Source of the DNA: Maribacter arcticus
GTDB taxonomy: Bacteria > Bacteroidota > Bacteroidia > Flavobacteriales > Flavobacteriaceae
Reading direction: 5' to 3'
NCBI RefSeq assembly: GCF_900167935.1
Contig: NZ_FUYL01000007.1
Location: 181,226 to 245,225 of the forward strand
Length of the DNA stretch: 64,000 nucleotides
Below, piece by piece: positions 46,224 through 55,230 of this stretch (within the stretch, counting starts at the first letter, position 1; the number at the start of each line of letters is the position of its first letter). The translations under genes and the position numbers were made by a program. The notes beneath the pieces are model-generated. The model ran no database searches. It saw only the letters and a list, made by a program, of their open reading frames with translations, and was not told the origin of the DNA.

Positions 46224-47234
46224 TTGAAAAAACAAATAGAATATTCCATACTTGACCTTGCTATAGTTTCGCAAGGAACCACGTTAAAAGATACTTTTAA
46301 TCATGCATTGTCTCTGGCTCAAGTAGCAGAGGCTGAAGGTTATACCCGTTATTGGTTGGCCGAGCATCATAATTCGGTAGCTATAGGTAGTAGTGCCACC
46401 TCCATTTTAATTGGTAAAATTGCTGAGGGCACTAAAAAGATTCGTGTTGGATCAGGTGGAATTATGCTACCTAATCATTCCTCTTTAATTATAGCAGAAC
46501 AATTTGGAACATTGGGTATTCTATACCCAAATCGAATAGATTTAGGTTTAGGGCGAGCCCCTGGTACAGATCAAGAAACTGCAAAAGCTATCCGGTCAGA
46601 TTTTTACCAAGCTGCCATGTCTTTTCCAGAGGAAGTTCAAAAAATACAACACTATTTTTCGAGTGACAATGCCAATGCAAAGGTTCGTGCTACGGTAGCC
46701 GAAGGGGTAGAGGTGCCGATATACATTTTAGGTTCAAGTACCGATAGTGCCCATCTAGCCGCCAAAAAAGGATTACCGTATGCTTTTGCAAGTCACTTTG
46801 CTACGACACATTTAATGAATGCTCTAAAAACATATCATCAGGAATTTCAACCTTCTGACGTATTGCAGAAGCCATATACTTTAGCTGGAGTCAATATCAT
46901 TGTTGCAGATACCGATGAAGAGGCTGAGCGAATTTCAACATCGCTTTATAGAATGATTATTGGCTTATTGACGGGCAATAGAGGCTATATGCAAGCCCCA
47001 ATTGAAATGACTGATGAATTACGTGAATTAAGCAAAAACCCTTCAGTACGTCAAATGCTTAAGTATTCATTTATAGGGAGTAAAGAGACCGTTAAAAAGC
47101 AAGTAAAACAATTTATTGCAGACACACAGGTAGATGAGTTAATTGCGGTAACTAATATTTATGATGGACAAGACCGTATTAAATCATATCAACTTTTTGC
47201 AGCTATTATGCGAGAGATAAATGCTGAACATTAG
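46224..47234 (+). CDS. LLM-class flavin-dependent oxidoreductase (MsnO8-like)
   Basis: A 336-residue luciferase-like monooxygenase. Family signatures are YTRYWLAEHHNSVAIGSSAT, IRVGSGGIMLPNHSSLIIAE and RIDLGLGRAPGTDQ. It probably starts at TTG (46224), as the nearby ATG at 46213 is out of frame and stops after four codons. Such enzymes use reduced flavin and O2 on small organic substrates. It lies just downstream of an ArsR-type repressor and is probably its target. Confidence 0.9.
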   Translation: MKKQIEYSILDLAIVSQGTTLKDTFNHALSLAQVAEAEGYTRYWLAEHHNSVAIGSSATSILIGKIAEGTKKIRVGSGGIMLPNHSSLIIAEQFGTLGILYPNRIDLGLGRAPGTDQETAKAIRSDFYQAAMSFPEEVQKIQHYFSSDNANAKVRATVAEGVEVPIYILGSSTDSAHLAAKKGLPYAFASHFATTHLMNALKTYHQEFQPSDVLQKPYTLAGVNIIVADTDEEAERISTSLYRMIIGLLTGNRGYMQAPIEMTDELRELSKNPSVRQMLKYSFIGSKETVKKQVKQFIADTQVDELIAVTNIYDGQDRIKSYQLFAAIMREINAEH

Positions 47235-47298
47235 TAATCTAAGTATTTGAATTGAAGCTTAATAATTGAAATTAGATGGTCATAGAATCACTTTGATA

Positions 47299-47328
47299 AA
47301 GGGAATTTTACTAAGGTAAATATCCCTT
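47299..47328. terminator. Hairpin between convergent genes
   Basis: AAGGGA / TCCCTT outer arms and TTTAC / GTAAA inner arms around a TAAG loop form a 30-nt hairpin with a 2x2 internal loop. T-rich sequence follows (GTGTTTTATTTTG). It lies between the oxidoreductase end and the nitrilase end. Confidence 0.55.
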
Positions 47329-47418
47329 CAAGTGTTTTATTTTGAATTAAAAAATACTGCTGTGTACTTTTTAAATATGTGGTATTAACAACATCTTTAT
47401 GGCAAGTTCTTTGCCTTT

Positions 47419-48384
47419 CTAGTCTATAATGTCAATTATCGATTGTCGTTCTCTATTAACCGTAAGCTTGGTTACATCTGGTCGAGAATAATGACCAACA
47501 GGGTCAAAGTTTTGTCTTTCTTCTAGCACTCGATTAAAATCAATGGTGGAAGTAATAAGACCTTCTTTATCAATAACTGGTGGAATAATCCATTCTCCAT
47601 CTGGTCCAGCAATACAAGAACCACCATTCGCCATAGTGTCAGGGGCATTTTTAAGTATTTCTTGAAGATGTGGAGTGTCCGCAGGGAAATCTTCTACCTT
47701 CATCAAACTTGAAACAGAAACAACGAACGAACGAGATTCTCTAGCTATGAACCTTGTAATGTCAAGCGTGTTATAATCAGAACCTGGCCAAACAGCAATA
47801 TGTAGATTTTCGCCCATACCATACAGAGCAGTCCTTGATAAAGGCATCCAGTTTTCCCAACAATTCAATCCGCCGACACAAAAATCTTTTAAATCATGAA
47901 CTCTTAGTCCGTTACCATCACCAGGTGCCCAAGTTAAGCGCTCATCGTAGGTAGGTTGTAGTTTTCTATGCACCGATTTTATGTCACCATTAGCATCAAT
48001 ATATACCAATGAGCAATAGATACTATGACCGCCTCTATTTTTGGCGCGTTCCATAATGCCTAAATACATTGCCATAGAATTCTCTTTCGCCAATGCGCAT
48101 ATTTCATCAAGTTCGCCAGCTTCTATTTGAATCGAATTCTTAACATAGTGCGCATGTATTTCTTTTTGAGTGGTTGAATTAAATTTAGCCCCATCGGTCA
48201 ACGATATCCAAAACGGATAACCTGGTAGCAATGCCTCACCGAATACCAAAAGCTCACAATTATCATCAGCAGCTTTCTTGATATATGTTTTAATTTTATC
48301 AATAGTCTTTTGTTTGTTCAGCCAAACAGGAGAGATTTGAGCCATTCCTATTTTGAGTGTATTCTTGTTGTCAGTTTGTATCAT
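47419..48384 (-). CDS. Nitrilase-type carbon-nitrogen hydrolase
   Basis: A 321-residue enzyme from the ATG at 48384 (MIQTDNKNTLKIGMAQISPV); the 28 extra codons upstream lack homology and overlap another frame that looks coding. The catalytic triad is present: Glu in LVFGEALLPGYPFWI, Lys in HRKLQPTYDERL, Cys in VGGLNCWENWMPLSR. CWENWMP is typical of true nitrilases (nitrile to acid plus ammonia) or cyanide-type hydrolases. Substrate not known. Confidence 0.9.
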   Translation of the reverse strand: MIQTDNKNTLKIGMAQISPVWLNKQKTIDKIKTYIKKAADDNCELLVFGEALLPGYPFWISLTDGAKFNSTTQKEIHAHYVKNSIQIEAGELDEICALAKENSMAMYLGIMERAKNRGGHSIYCSLVYIDANGDIKSVHRKLQPTYDERLTWAPGDGNGLRVHDLKDFCVGGLNCWENWMPLSRTALYGMGENLHIAVWPGSDYNTLDITRFIARESRSFVVSVSSLMKVEDFPADTPHLQEILKNAPDTMANGGSCIAGPDGEWIIPPVIDKEGLITSTIDFNRVLEERQNFDPVGHYSRPDVTKLTVNRERQSIIDIID

Positions 48385-48386
48385 TT

Positions 48387-48587
48387 TTAGCGTACTGGTT
48401 TTATTGGGTATAACATCTTTGTAACTCCCTTTGGCTTTAAAAGTGCCATTTTGTAATAATGAATACATTCTCCGTTTACCTTCACATTCATTTGCTTTCT
48501 ATTTCCATTCTCAAAATAATGAATAGCAGTACCGTGATGTTTAAAAGATGTAAAGAATGGAGCATTATTATTCTCCCTCTTAGTTTT
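48387..48587 (-). pseudogene. Possible remnant of an unrecognised gene before the nitrilase
   Basis: Sixty-six open codons between two stops read like protein: NNNAPFFTSFKHHGTAIHYF, ENGNRKQMNVKVNGECIHYY, then KMALLKPKGVTKML. There is no start codon in the first 32 codons and no known family. It ends at 48387, directly before the nitrilase ATG, so it may be the C-terminus of a lost upstream gene. Confidence 0.3.
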
Positions 48588-48729
48588 TTATATTTCTAAT
48601 GGCATATTAATCTTAGTAGAATACGAAGATTATTAATATTTGAAAATTACCCTAAATTAATTATTTGATTTGTATATTTTTTTTAAGCTACATCTATCGT
48701 TTAGTTTAGTGAATTTTTTAAAATAGTAG
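48588..48729. other. Rest of the gap before the MscS gene
   Basis: The remainder of the 345-bp gap between the nitrilase start and the MscS stop is A/T rich with no visible feature. Confidence 0.5.
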
Positions 48730-49581
48730 TTATGTAGACTTTTTGTTTTCTTGAAAATTGGATTTAAAATGTAAGTCCATTTGAGGAAACGGAATAGCTA
48801 TTTTATTTTCTGTAAATTTCTGACTAATACTTCTTCGTATATCGCTTTTTACTTTACTTATCCTGAATATGTTTTCACTAAAAAATAAGACTTGAAAGTC
48901 TAATGAAGAATTTCCAAAATTCACTAATCGTGCTTCTGTGGCTTCTCTGTCAGAAACATCAGAATGTTCAAATGCACTTTCTTCCAATACCTTAATAACC
49001 AAATCGATATCGCTACCATAAGCAACACCAACATCAATTCTAAAACGCGCCTTCATAGCCTGGTGGCTCCAGTTTATTACTTTATTGGTAGTAATCAATG
49101 AATTCGGAATAATAATAGAAACATCATCTGTATTTAAAGCTTTAGATGTTCGCAGGCCAATGCTTTGTATTTTCACGATATCACCATCCATTTCTATGAC
49201 ATCTTCTATTTTTATTGACTTTTCAGAAAGCAAAATAATACCAGATAATATATCATTAAATGTTTGCTGTAATCCAAGTCCAACTCCTACTAGTAAGGCT
49301 GCAGAACCTGCTATTAACACGGTTAATTTAACACCTAAAGTTTCTAAAATTAAAGCGATAGCAATAACCCAAACTATATATTTTATTATTTGCAGTAATG
49401 CATAACTGGCGCCAACATCGAGTTTGTTATTTTTTCTACTAAAAATAGTTTTCTTAATGAGGAATAATATCAATTTGGTAATAAGGTAAATTCCTAAAAT
49501 GGTGAAAAGGGTATACACTTGTAGTTTATACTCACCTATATGAACTACCTCTAGTTCTAAAAAATTCTTTATGGTTTCCAT
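48730..49581 (-). CDS. Small-conductance mechanosensitive channel (MscS family)
   Basis: A 283-residue channel. Three membrane helices lie at about 20-40, 60-85 and 90-120. The pore helix and following signature are ALLVGVGLGLQQTFNDILSG, and then IILLSEKSIKIEDVIEMDG leads into the beta domain. A C-terminal alpha/beta domain runs to the end. It releases osmolytes under hypo-osmotic shock. The gene has its own short gaps on both sides. Confidence 0.93.
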   Translation of the reverse strand: METIKNFLELEVVHIGEYKLQVYTLFTILGIYLITKLILFLIKKTIFSRKNNKLDVGASYALLQIIKYIVWVIAIALILETLGVKLTVLIAGSAALLVGVGLGLQQTFNDILSGIILLSEKSIKIEDVIEMDGDIVKIQSIGLRTSKALNTDDVSIIIPNSLITTNKVINWSHQAMKARFRIDVGVAYGSDIDLVIKVLEESAFEHSDVSDREATEARLVNFGNSSLDFQVLFFSENIFRISKVKSDIRRSISQKFTENKIAIPFPQMDLHFKSNFQENKKST

Positions 49582-49696
49582 TTAATATGTTGCTATCAGT
49601 GTTACTTAACTTAACAATTTAACTCTTAAAAATATACTCTTTATTATAAATAAAAAATTACTTATTGATAGTACTTAGCAAAAATAGTTGATAAAT

Positions 49697-50365
49697 CTAG
49701 ATGGATTTGAATGTCCAAAAAGCGTTATTAGGTAAAGGTGCTTCGTAGGTCTGGGATTCTTTAGAACCAGAGACTTCAAAGACTAATTTCCATGCATGAA
49801 GGCAAATAGACAGCGGCAAGTATTCTTGGTCTGAACCATATTTTTCATCTCCAATAATAGGTAGTCCTATATTCGCTAATTGGGCTCTTATTTGATGGAA
49901 TCGACCAGTTTTTGGTTTTATTTCTAAAAGATAACCAAAATTATTTTTGCCTATAACTTGATAGGAAAGCATGCAGTTTAGGGAGTCTTTTGATTTTGAT
50001 TGGACTATACCTGCTTTTTTTTCTTTGTTATTTTTTATGAGAAAGTTTACTAAGTTTCCTTTGTTATTTGCTGGCTTGTTTTTAACAATTGCTAAATACG
50101 TTTTTTGAACTTTACGGCTACTAAACAGCGTATTAAATTCTACCAGAATGCTTTTTTTCTTTGCCAGAATTAATACTCCACTTGTAACGCGATCTAATCT
50201 ATGTATGATTCCAATATAAGGCTTTCGGTTACTTTTTAAAAGGTGATTAAGAACTTGAGTCTCAACAGTGACAGCTTCGTAAGGGCTTTTTTCACTTATG
50301 AGTCCAGCCGCTTTGTTTACAACGATATAGTCTTTGTTTTCATGTATAACATCAAGCTCTGGCAT
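49697..50365 (-). CDS. RluA-family RNA pseudouridine synthase
   Basis: A 222-residue enzyme without an S4 domain. The catalytic motif is IIHRLDRVTSGVLILAKKK with the nucleophilic Asp. KPKTGRFHQIRAQLANIGLP and IGDEKYG are further family blocks. It converts uridine to pseudouridine in rRNA or tRNA; the exact site is not inferable. It starts 43 bp after the YgiQ gene on the same strand, so they may be co-transcribed. Confidence 0.93.
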   Translation of the reverse strand: MPELDVIHENKDYIVVNKAAGLISEKSPYEAVTVETQVLNHLLKSNRKPYIGIIHRLDRVTSGVLILAKKKSILVEFNTLFSSRKVQKTYLAIVKNKPANNKGNLVNFLIKNNKEKKAGIVQSKSKDSLNCMLSYQVIGKNNFGYLLEIKPKTGRFHQIRAQLANIGLPIIGDEKYGSDQEYLPLSICLHAWKLVFEVSGSKESQTYEAPLPNNAFWTFKSI

Positions 50366-50408
50366 TAGGAATTTTACTTTTCAATTTTCAAATGTGGTAG
50401 CAATCGTT

Positions 50409-52361
50409 TTAACGTTTCTTATTTCTAGTTTTACGTTTGGTTTTTAGGCGTGAATGACTTGCAGGAATAGCATCATCAAAGGTGTTCTTAACCTCTTTAG
50501 GTTTAATGCTTTTCCAAGAATCATTTTCTTTTTCTGGCACTAACGCTTCTATCAAATCTTTTCGACCAACCCTATTTAACGTTTTTCTAATCCAATTTCT
50601 ATTTTCCTTTTTATACCAAAAGAAGAAACGATGCTGTTCATCCTTTTCTTGTTTTGATTTTGGAGTCTTGGTTGGTTTTAGTGTATATGGGTGATATCCA
50701 CTATAATAAATAACCGTTGCAACCGTCATTGGTGTTGGTGTAAAGCCCTGTACTTGCTCTAACTGAAAACCCATATCTTTAGTTTCAGCAGCTAGATTTG
50801 CCATATCTTCTACTTCGCAAGCTGGATGATTTGAAATAAAATAAGGAATCAACTGAAGCTTCAAGTTCTTCTTTATGTTGATTTTGTCAAAACGTTCTTT
50901 AAACTTATGAAAATATTGAAACGACGGTTTACGCATCAATTTCAATACGGGATCAGACGTATGTTCTGGCGCAACTTTTAAACGTCCAGAAATATGCTTT
51001 GTCATCACTTCTTCCGTATAATCATCTAATTCTTTTGGGTCAGCATTCTTATTGAATTCTGGAACTAACATATCATGTCGAATGCCACTTCCAATAAATG
51101 ATTTTTTTATTTTAGGATGTTTATCTATGGCTTGATATAACTTGGTTAACGGTTTATGAGATGTATCTAAATTACTGCAAATTACGGGCGAAATACATGA
51201 AGGTGCCACACATTTGTCGCAAATGGATTGTACCTTCCCTTTCATCTTATACATATTTGCAGAAGGTCCTCCAATATCTGATAAATAGCCTTTAAAATCA
51301 GGCATGTTAGCGACTATGTCAACTTCCTTTAAAATAGATTCTTCACTACGACTTGCAATAAATTTTCCTTGGTGTGCTGAAATCGTACAAAAACTACAAC
51401 CTCCAAAACAACCACGATGAATGTTAATAGAAGTCTTAATCATTTCAAACGCAGGAATTGGCCCACGCTTATTATATTTTGGATGTGGTAACCGTGTGTA
51501 GGGCAAATCAAAAGAAGCATCAATTTCTTTTTCAGTCATTGTTGGGTATGGTGGATTTATCACCAATGTTCTGTCCTTTACTCCTTGAAAAATTCGTCTT
51601 GCTTTAAGTTTATTAGATTCTTGCTCTATGACTTTAAAGTTAGAAGCGAATTTTTTCTTATCCTTTAAACAAATATCATGCGAATGAATTTCTACATCAT
51701 CCCAATTTTTATTTTTAGGAATGGTTTCATCTTTATTTACTAAAAAAGCGGTTTGTTTTATGGTTCTTAAACTTGAAAAAGGCACTCCTTTTTGCAATAG
51801 CTTAACAATTTCTCGTAAAGGTTGTTCTCCCATACCATATACCAACATATCTGCTTTAGAAGTTTCTAAAATACTTGGCATTAGTTTATCACTCCAATAA
51901 TCGTAGTGCGTTACGCGACGTAGAGAAGCTTCAATTCCTCCTATTAAAACAGGAACATCTGGAAATTTATCTTTTAAAATACTTGAATAAACTGATGTGG
52001 CGTAATCTGGTCGAAATCCTTTATCACCATTTGGTGTATAGGCATCTTTATCTCTAGGTTTTTTACTAGCCGTATAATTACTCACCATAGGATCCATACA
52101 ACCACCAGTAACTCCAAAAAATAATTTTGGTGTTCCTAATTTTGTAAAATCTTGTAAATCATCGTTTACACTTGGTTGCGGAACAATAGCTACTTTTAAT
52201 CCATAACTTTCCAAAATACGACCAATAACAGCTGGTCCAAATGAAGGATGATCTACATAAGCGTCTCCACTAAATAGAATAACATCTAGTTCTTCCCAAC
52301 CTCGAATTTTTACTTCTTTGTTCGTTGTTGGTAACCAATCTGAAAGTTTGTTGATTTGCAT
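50409..52361 (-). CDS. ygiQ: YgiQ-family radical SAM protein
   Basis: A 650-residue protein. The N-terminal domain (VILFSGDAYVDHPSFGPAVI) is characteristic of YgiQ. The radical SAM cluster motif Cx3Cx2C is in HRGCFGGCSFCTISAHQG. A C-terminal part includes KVAPEHTSDPVLKLMRKPS and QVQGFTPTPMTVATVIYYSG. It ends in a basic tail (RLKTKRKTRNKKR). The reaction is not established for the family. A promoter box lies 8 bp upstream of the start. Confidence 0.94.
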   Translation of the reverse strand: MQINKLSDWLPTTNKEVKIRGWEELDVILFSGDAYVDHPSFGPAVIGRILESYGLKVAIVPQPSVNDDLQDFTKLGTPKLFFGVTGGCMDPMVSNYTASKKPRDKDAYTPNGDKGFRPDYATSVYSSILKDKFPDVPVLIGGIEASLRRVTHYDYWSDKLMPSILETSKADMLVYGMGEQPLREIVKLLQKGVPFSSLRTIKQTAFLVNKDETIPKNKNWDDVEIHSHDICLKDKKKFASNFKVIEQESNKLKARRIFQGVKDRTLVINPPYPTMTEKEIDASFDLPYTRLPHPKYNKRGPIPAFEMIKTSINIHRGCFGGCSFCTISAHQGKFIASRSEESILKEVDIVANMPDFKGYLSDIGGPSANMYKMKGKVQSICDKCVAPSCISPVICSNLDTSHKPLTKLYQAIDKHPKIKKSFIGSGIRHDMLVPEFNKNADPKELDDYTEEVMTKHISGRLKVAPEHTSDPVLKLMRKPSFQYFHKFKERFDKINIKKNLKLQLIPYFISNHPACEVEDMANLAAETKDMGFQLEQVQGFTPTPMTVATVIYYSGYHPYTLKPTKTPKSKQEKDEQHRFFFWYKKENRNWIRKTLNRVGRKDLIEALVPEKENDSWKSIKPKEVKNTFDDAIPASHSRLKTKRKTRNKKR

Positions 52362-52368
52362 ATGAGTA

Positions 52369-52396
52369 CAAAGGTACGGTTAAATTCGTTTTACAA
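52369..52396 (-). promoter_or_regulatory. Promoter of the YgiQ gene
   Basis: On the minus strand TTG, 17 bp, then TACCTTTG (52376-52369) fits the Bacteroidota consensus. The -7 box ends 8 bp before the ATG at 52361, so the leader is very short. Confidence 0.7.
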
Positions 52397-52415
52397 TTTA
52401 ATATTAAAGAGCTTC

Positions 52416-52730
52416 AGCACAACGATTACGCATGAGTGAAGTACATCTGCGCAAATTTACTTAGTAATTCATTTAGAGTTTTTAAAAACCCAAAAAATTC
52501 GAGGATATACGTCTTTATAATAGCTAAATATTTGAGTAAAAAGATTTCGATTTTCGCTTTATTGGCTCAGAAAAATTATGTTTTTTGACACAGTACCTAT
52601 GATTTCGTTTCGAAAAAAATGCGTCTAGATTTTTCCGCCCAGCACCAAACCATTACCTAAAGTTAAAGATTTTAGTTAGGAAATTTACCTGAAATGGATT
52701 ATAGGTGTTGTTGTGTGCATTTTTTCTAAC
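52416..52730. repeat. Boundary region with degenerate cassette-type cores
   Basis: The left side holds TCAGCACAACG (52415-52424), similar to the AAATTRCNCNCAACG core seen elsewhere. The right side holds AGGTGTTGTTGTGTGC just beyond the DUF4386 stop. Between them is GAGTGAAGTACATCTGCGCAA (52434-52454), also found twice near 61.5 kb. The 378-bp gap contains no gene. Confidence 0.35.
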
Positions 52731-52739
52731 TAAATTTCG

Positions 52740-53420
52740 TTATTTCATTTCAGTTTCTAAATCTGTCGAATTCAATCCTTTTAAAATTAACCAAAAAGGA
52801 AGAATTAGTTGAATGAGCCCTATCGGAAGAAGCATATTCATACTAATGCTATTTCCAAAAATCGAAAATAGTATTTCAATAAACATAAGAACTACGGCTA
52901 TTATCCCAACAATTGATATGACTTTTGGAATTAATTTAGACACGTAAAATGTATAGTATAAAATAAAAACTGGAAAGCAAGAAATGAGTAGACTCAAGTA
53001 GTGTGTCCACCAATGTTTTTTATAAAACACACTACCTAATGTATTTAATATATCAGAATTTCCAGTTTCATTTTTAGTATACTCTAGACTTAATTCTAGC
53101 ATAGATAGAACACTAATATTGTCAATAGATATAGCTATAAAACCTAGTATACTAGATGCCAAATATAAAAAAGCCAAAATGATACTATGTTTTTTAAAAA
53201 TGGGTAATAAAACTGAAGCTATTACAATAGACGTTATGCCGCTTAAAATTAAAAGTAAAGTCGAAATAATGATTTCATTTGAGTTTGCAGAAGTAGCGGT
53301 TAGAAAATCATCTGAAAATAGTACGGGACCTTGTAAAAATTGATAGACAGTAATTCCAGTTGCAAAAATGATTAGAAACAATAGTCCTACAAGCCTTCCG
53401 GTTTTTTTATTCGATTTCAT
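52740..53420 (-). CDS. DUF4386-family membrane protein
   Basis: A 226-residue protein from the ATG at 53420 (MKSNKKTGRLVGLLFLIIFA). The 34 codons upstream translate a TTGATTGA tandem repeat and are rejected as coding. Six membrane helices fit the DUF4386 pattern, whose function is unknown (TGITVYQFLQGPVLF, ISIDNISVLSMLELSLEY, KLIPKVISIVGIIAVVLMFI, PIGLIQLILPFWLILKGL). It is the first of the co-oriented genes in the cassette-like region. Confidence 0.82.
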   Translation of the reverse strand: MKSNKKTGRLVGLLFLIIFATGITVYQFLQGPVLFSDDFLTATSANSNEIIISTLLLILSGITSIVIASVLLPIFKKHSIILAFLYLASSILGFIAISIDNISVLSMLELSLEYTKNETGNSDILNTLGSVFYKKHWWTHYLSLLISCFPVFILYYTFYVSKLIPKVISIVGIIAVVLMFIEILFSIFGNSISMNMLLPIGLIQLILPFWLILKGLNSTDLETEMK

Positions 53421-53423
53421 ATT

Positions 53424-53462
53424 TTGATTGATAAGTTGATTGATTGATAAGTTGATTGATTG
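53424..53462. repeat. TTGATTGATAAG tandem repeat at the DUF4386 leader
   Basis: TTGATTGATAAG, TTGATTGATTGATAAG and TTGATTGATTG follow each other. The repeat starts 4 bp before the ATG at 53420, so changes in copy number would alter the ribosome-binding region. Confidence 0.75.
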
Positions 53463-53511
53463 AAAATAAGACGTTGTAAATTCTAAAATGTTACAAAAGA
53501 GTGTTATTTTA

Positions 53512-53652
53512 AAATTGCACACAACGTTTATTTATAAGGATAGTTGCTTGTTTAAACAACTGACATACTAAAAATGGAACGAACCAAAAGAAAATTCGCA
53601 GGATTTTCATAGTAGACTATAACTAAGCAATTCGTTTTACATGGTGTTAGCC
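53512..53652. repeat. Cassette-type boundary element (attC-like), 141 bp
   Basis: The left core AAATTGCACACAACG (53512-53526) and the right core GGTGTTAGCC (53643-53652) border a segment with a 20-nt hairpin, AGTTGCTTGTTTAAACAACT (53542-53561, one bulged base), and the GAAAATTCGCAGGATTTTC inverted pair. It separates DUF4386 from the methyltransferase fragment. Length and layout match the element at 55806-55941. Confidence 0.45.
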
Positions 53653-53665
53653 ACTGGCTTTTCAT

Positions 53666-53855
53666 TCAGTTCAATTGTCTTTTAAAACTACAAAACAGGA
53701 AAGTTCTGCGGTGTTTTAAATGGTGTAAAATGGTCTTCTGTAATGCACTTTATTTTGTCAAACCCGTCTTTTAGCTCCATCGTTAATTGCTCTTCGTTGT
53801 ATTGGTTTATTTCGAGACCACTACATTTTTCAGGACCATTTTTTGAAAAGATTGC
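53666..53855 (-). pseudogene. C-terminal fragment of a class I SAM methyltransferase
   Basis: The reading AIFSKNGPEKCSGLEINQYN, EEQLTMELKDGFDKIKCITE, DHFTPFKTPQNF matches the end of small bacterial methyltransferases (FSxxGPxxCSGL, HtTPFxTxQNFLFC). After QNF one extra C shifts the frame; removing it restores LFCSFKRQLN and a TGA at 53668-53666. The N-terminal two thirds, with the SAM-binding motifs, are absent. Dead gene between two boundary elements. Confidence 0.65.
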
Positions 53856-53870
53856 CTACGTTTTTTTTTG

Positions 53871-53930
53871 CTGACAGTTAACGCTCAGTATATGGTGCGT
53901 TTTAATGCGTTATATATTTTGTTAGCTTCT
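53871..53930. repeat. Short cassette-type boundary element
   Basis: TAACGC (53879-53884) and GCGTTA (53907-53912) form a stem, and TTTTGTTAGCTTCTG (53918-53932) matches the right-core type found after other genes in this region. It adjoins the amidohydrolase stop at 53933. Confidence 0.35.
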
Positions 53931-53932
53931 GT

Positions 53933-55213
53933 CTATTTTATTGCCTTAATGACTTTTCCGCCTTTCATGACAAATTCCACTCGCGACAATTCAGAGATAT
54001 CATCAAGAGGGTTTTCTTTAGTGGCTATAATATCTGCCAATTTACCTACCTTGATACTTCCAATTTCATCATCTTTCATAAGTAACTCTGCATTTACCTT
54101 TGTACCTGCCATTATTGCTTGAAGAGGCGTCATGCCCAATTTGACGAGCAATCGAAATTCCGTAGCCGCAAAATTAGGAGGGAACCCAACATTGTCAGAA
54201 CCTACCCCTATTTTCACACCTCTTTCTATTGATTTCGAATACATCTTCCAAGAGTCTTCGCGAAATTTTTTAGTTAACTCATACATTTTAGCCTGTGCCT
54301 TACTGTTCTTCCAGGTCTCAAGTCCATACTCACCAACACTGACAGTAGGGATTAGGAATACATCATACTCTAAAAAGAGATCAATACTTTCATCGTTTAG
54401 GAAGGTGCCATGCTCTATGGACCTTGCTCCAAACTTTATTGCTTTATTGATGCCTTCAGTAGCATGTGCGTGAGCCATAACAGGAATACCTCTCCTTTTT
54501 GCTTCCTCGACTGCAGCAATTATTTCTTCATCACTAAATTGGACGTTTTTCGGATCGTCCCCTTCTGACATAAAAGCCCCAGTAACCAGGAGCTTAATCC
54601 AGTCACTCCCATGTTTTATTTCTTGCCGAATAGCCTTTTGAATCTCATCTACGCCATCAACTACTAGCCCATCAGAAATCACCGATTGATCAGGTGAAAA
54701 AAAATTAATATCACCACCACCCCCTGTTACAGACAAGTAATGTCCAGCTCCATAGATTCTCGGACCATCAAACAAACCTGCGTTTATGGCATCCCTGATT
54801 TCAAAATGGGCATATTGTGTATCGGCATCACCAGCTACTCTTATCGAAGTCCAACCTTCATTAAGCCAATTTTGCACTGTTTTCAAACCTCTAAGGGCAT
54901 TAAAGGCAGATGATCCTTTCAAATGATTTACTTGGTAATCATCACCATATATTAATGGATGCACATGAGCGTCTATTAGGCCAGGTAGCACTGTATATTC
55001 GGTTAAATCAATTATTTTGTAATCTGGCTTAATGATATCTCTAGTGCCAATTTCTACAATTTTATCTGCTTTGATGATGATTACAGTATTGTTGTAAACC
55101 TTATTATCTTCTGCAGTTATAAGCTTACCACAAATGATAGCTGTTTTTTCTTGAGCATTTGAAGTAACAGAAAATAGAATTATTGAAATTGATAGTAGCA
55201 GTACTTTTTTCAT
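53933..55213 (-). CDS. Exported metal-dependent amidohydrolase (imidazolonepropionase-like)
   Basis: A 426-residue enzyme from the ATG at 55213 (MKKVLLLSISIILFSVTSNA), with a signal peptide. Metal ligands are in LPGLIDAHVHPLIY (HxH), VMAHAHATEG, ARSIEHGTFL and KIGVGSDNVG, so the site is complete, unlike the amidohydrolase at 7280. The branch includes prolidase-type and imidazolonepropionase-like enzymes that hydrolyse peptides or cyclic amides. Substrate unknown. It lies alone between two boundary elements. Confidence 0.9.
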   Translation of the reverse strand: MKKVLLLSISIILFSVTSNAQEKTAIICGKLITAEDNKVYNNTVIIIKADKIVEIGTRDIIKPDYKIIDLTEYTVLPGLIDAHVHPLIYGDDYQVNHLKGSSAFNALRGLKTVQNWLNEGWTSIRVAGDADTQYAHFEIRDAINAGLFDGPRIYGAGHYLSVTGGGGDINFFSPDQSVISDGLVVDGVDEIQKAIRQEIKHGSDWIKLLVTGAFMSEGDDPKNVQFSDEEIIAAVEEAKRRGIPVMAHAHATEGINKAIKFGARSIEHGTFLNDESIDLFLEYDVFLIPTVSVGEYGLETWKNSKAQAKMYELTKKFREDSWKMYSKSIERGVKIGVGSDNVGFPPNFAATEFRLLVKLGMTPLQAIMAGTKVNAELLMKDDEIGSIKVGKLADIIATKENPLDDISELSRVEFVMKGGKVIKAIK

Positions 55214-55230
55214 ACTCAATATTTTAGATT

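Noticed and set aside
46213..46227. ATG at 46213 as the start of the luciferase-like gene
   Set aside because: It is out of frame and stops after four codons; the TTG at 46224 is the usable start.
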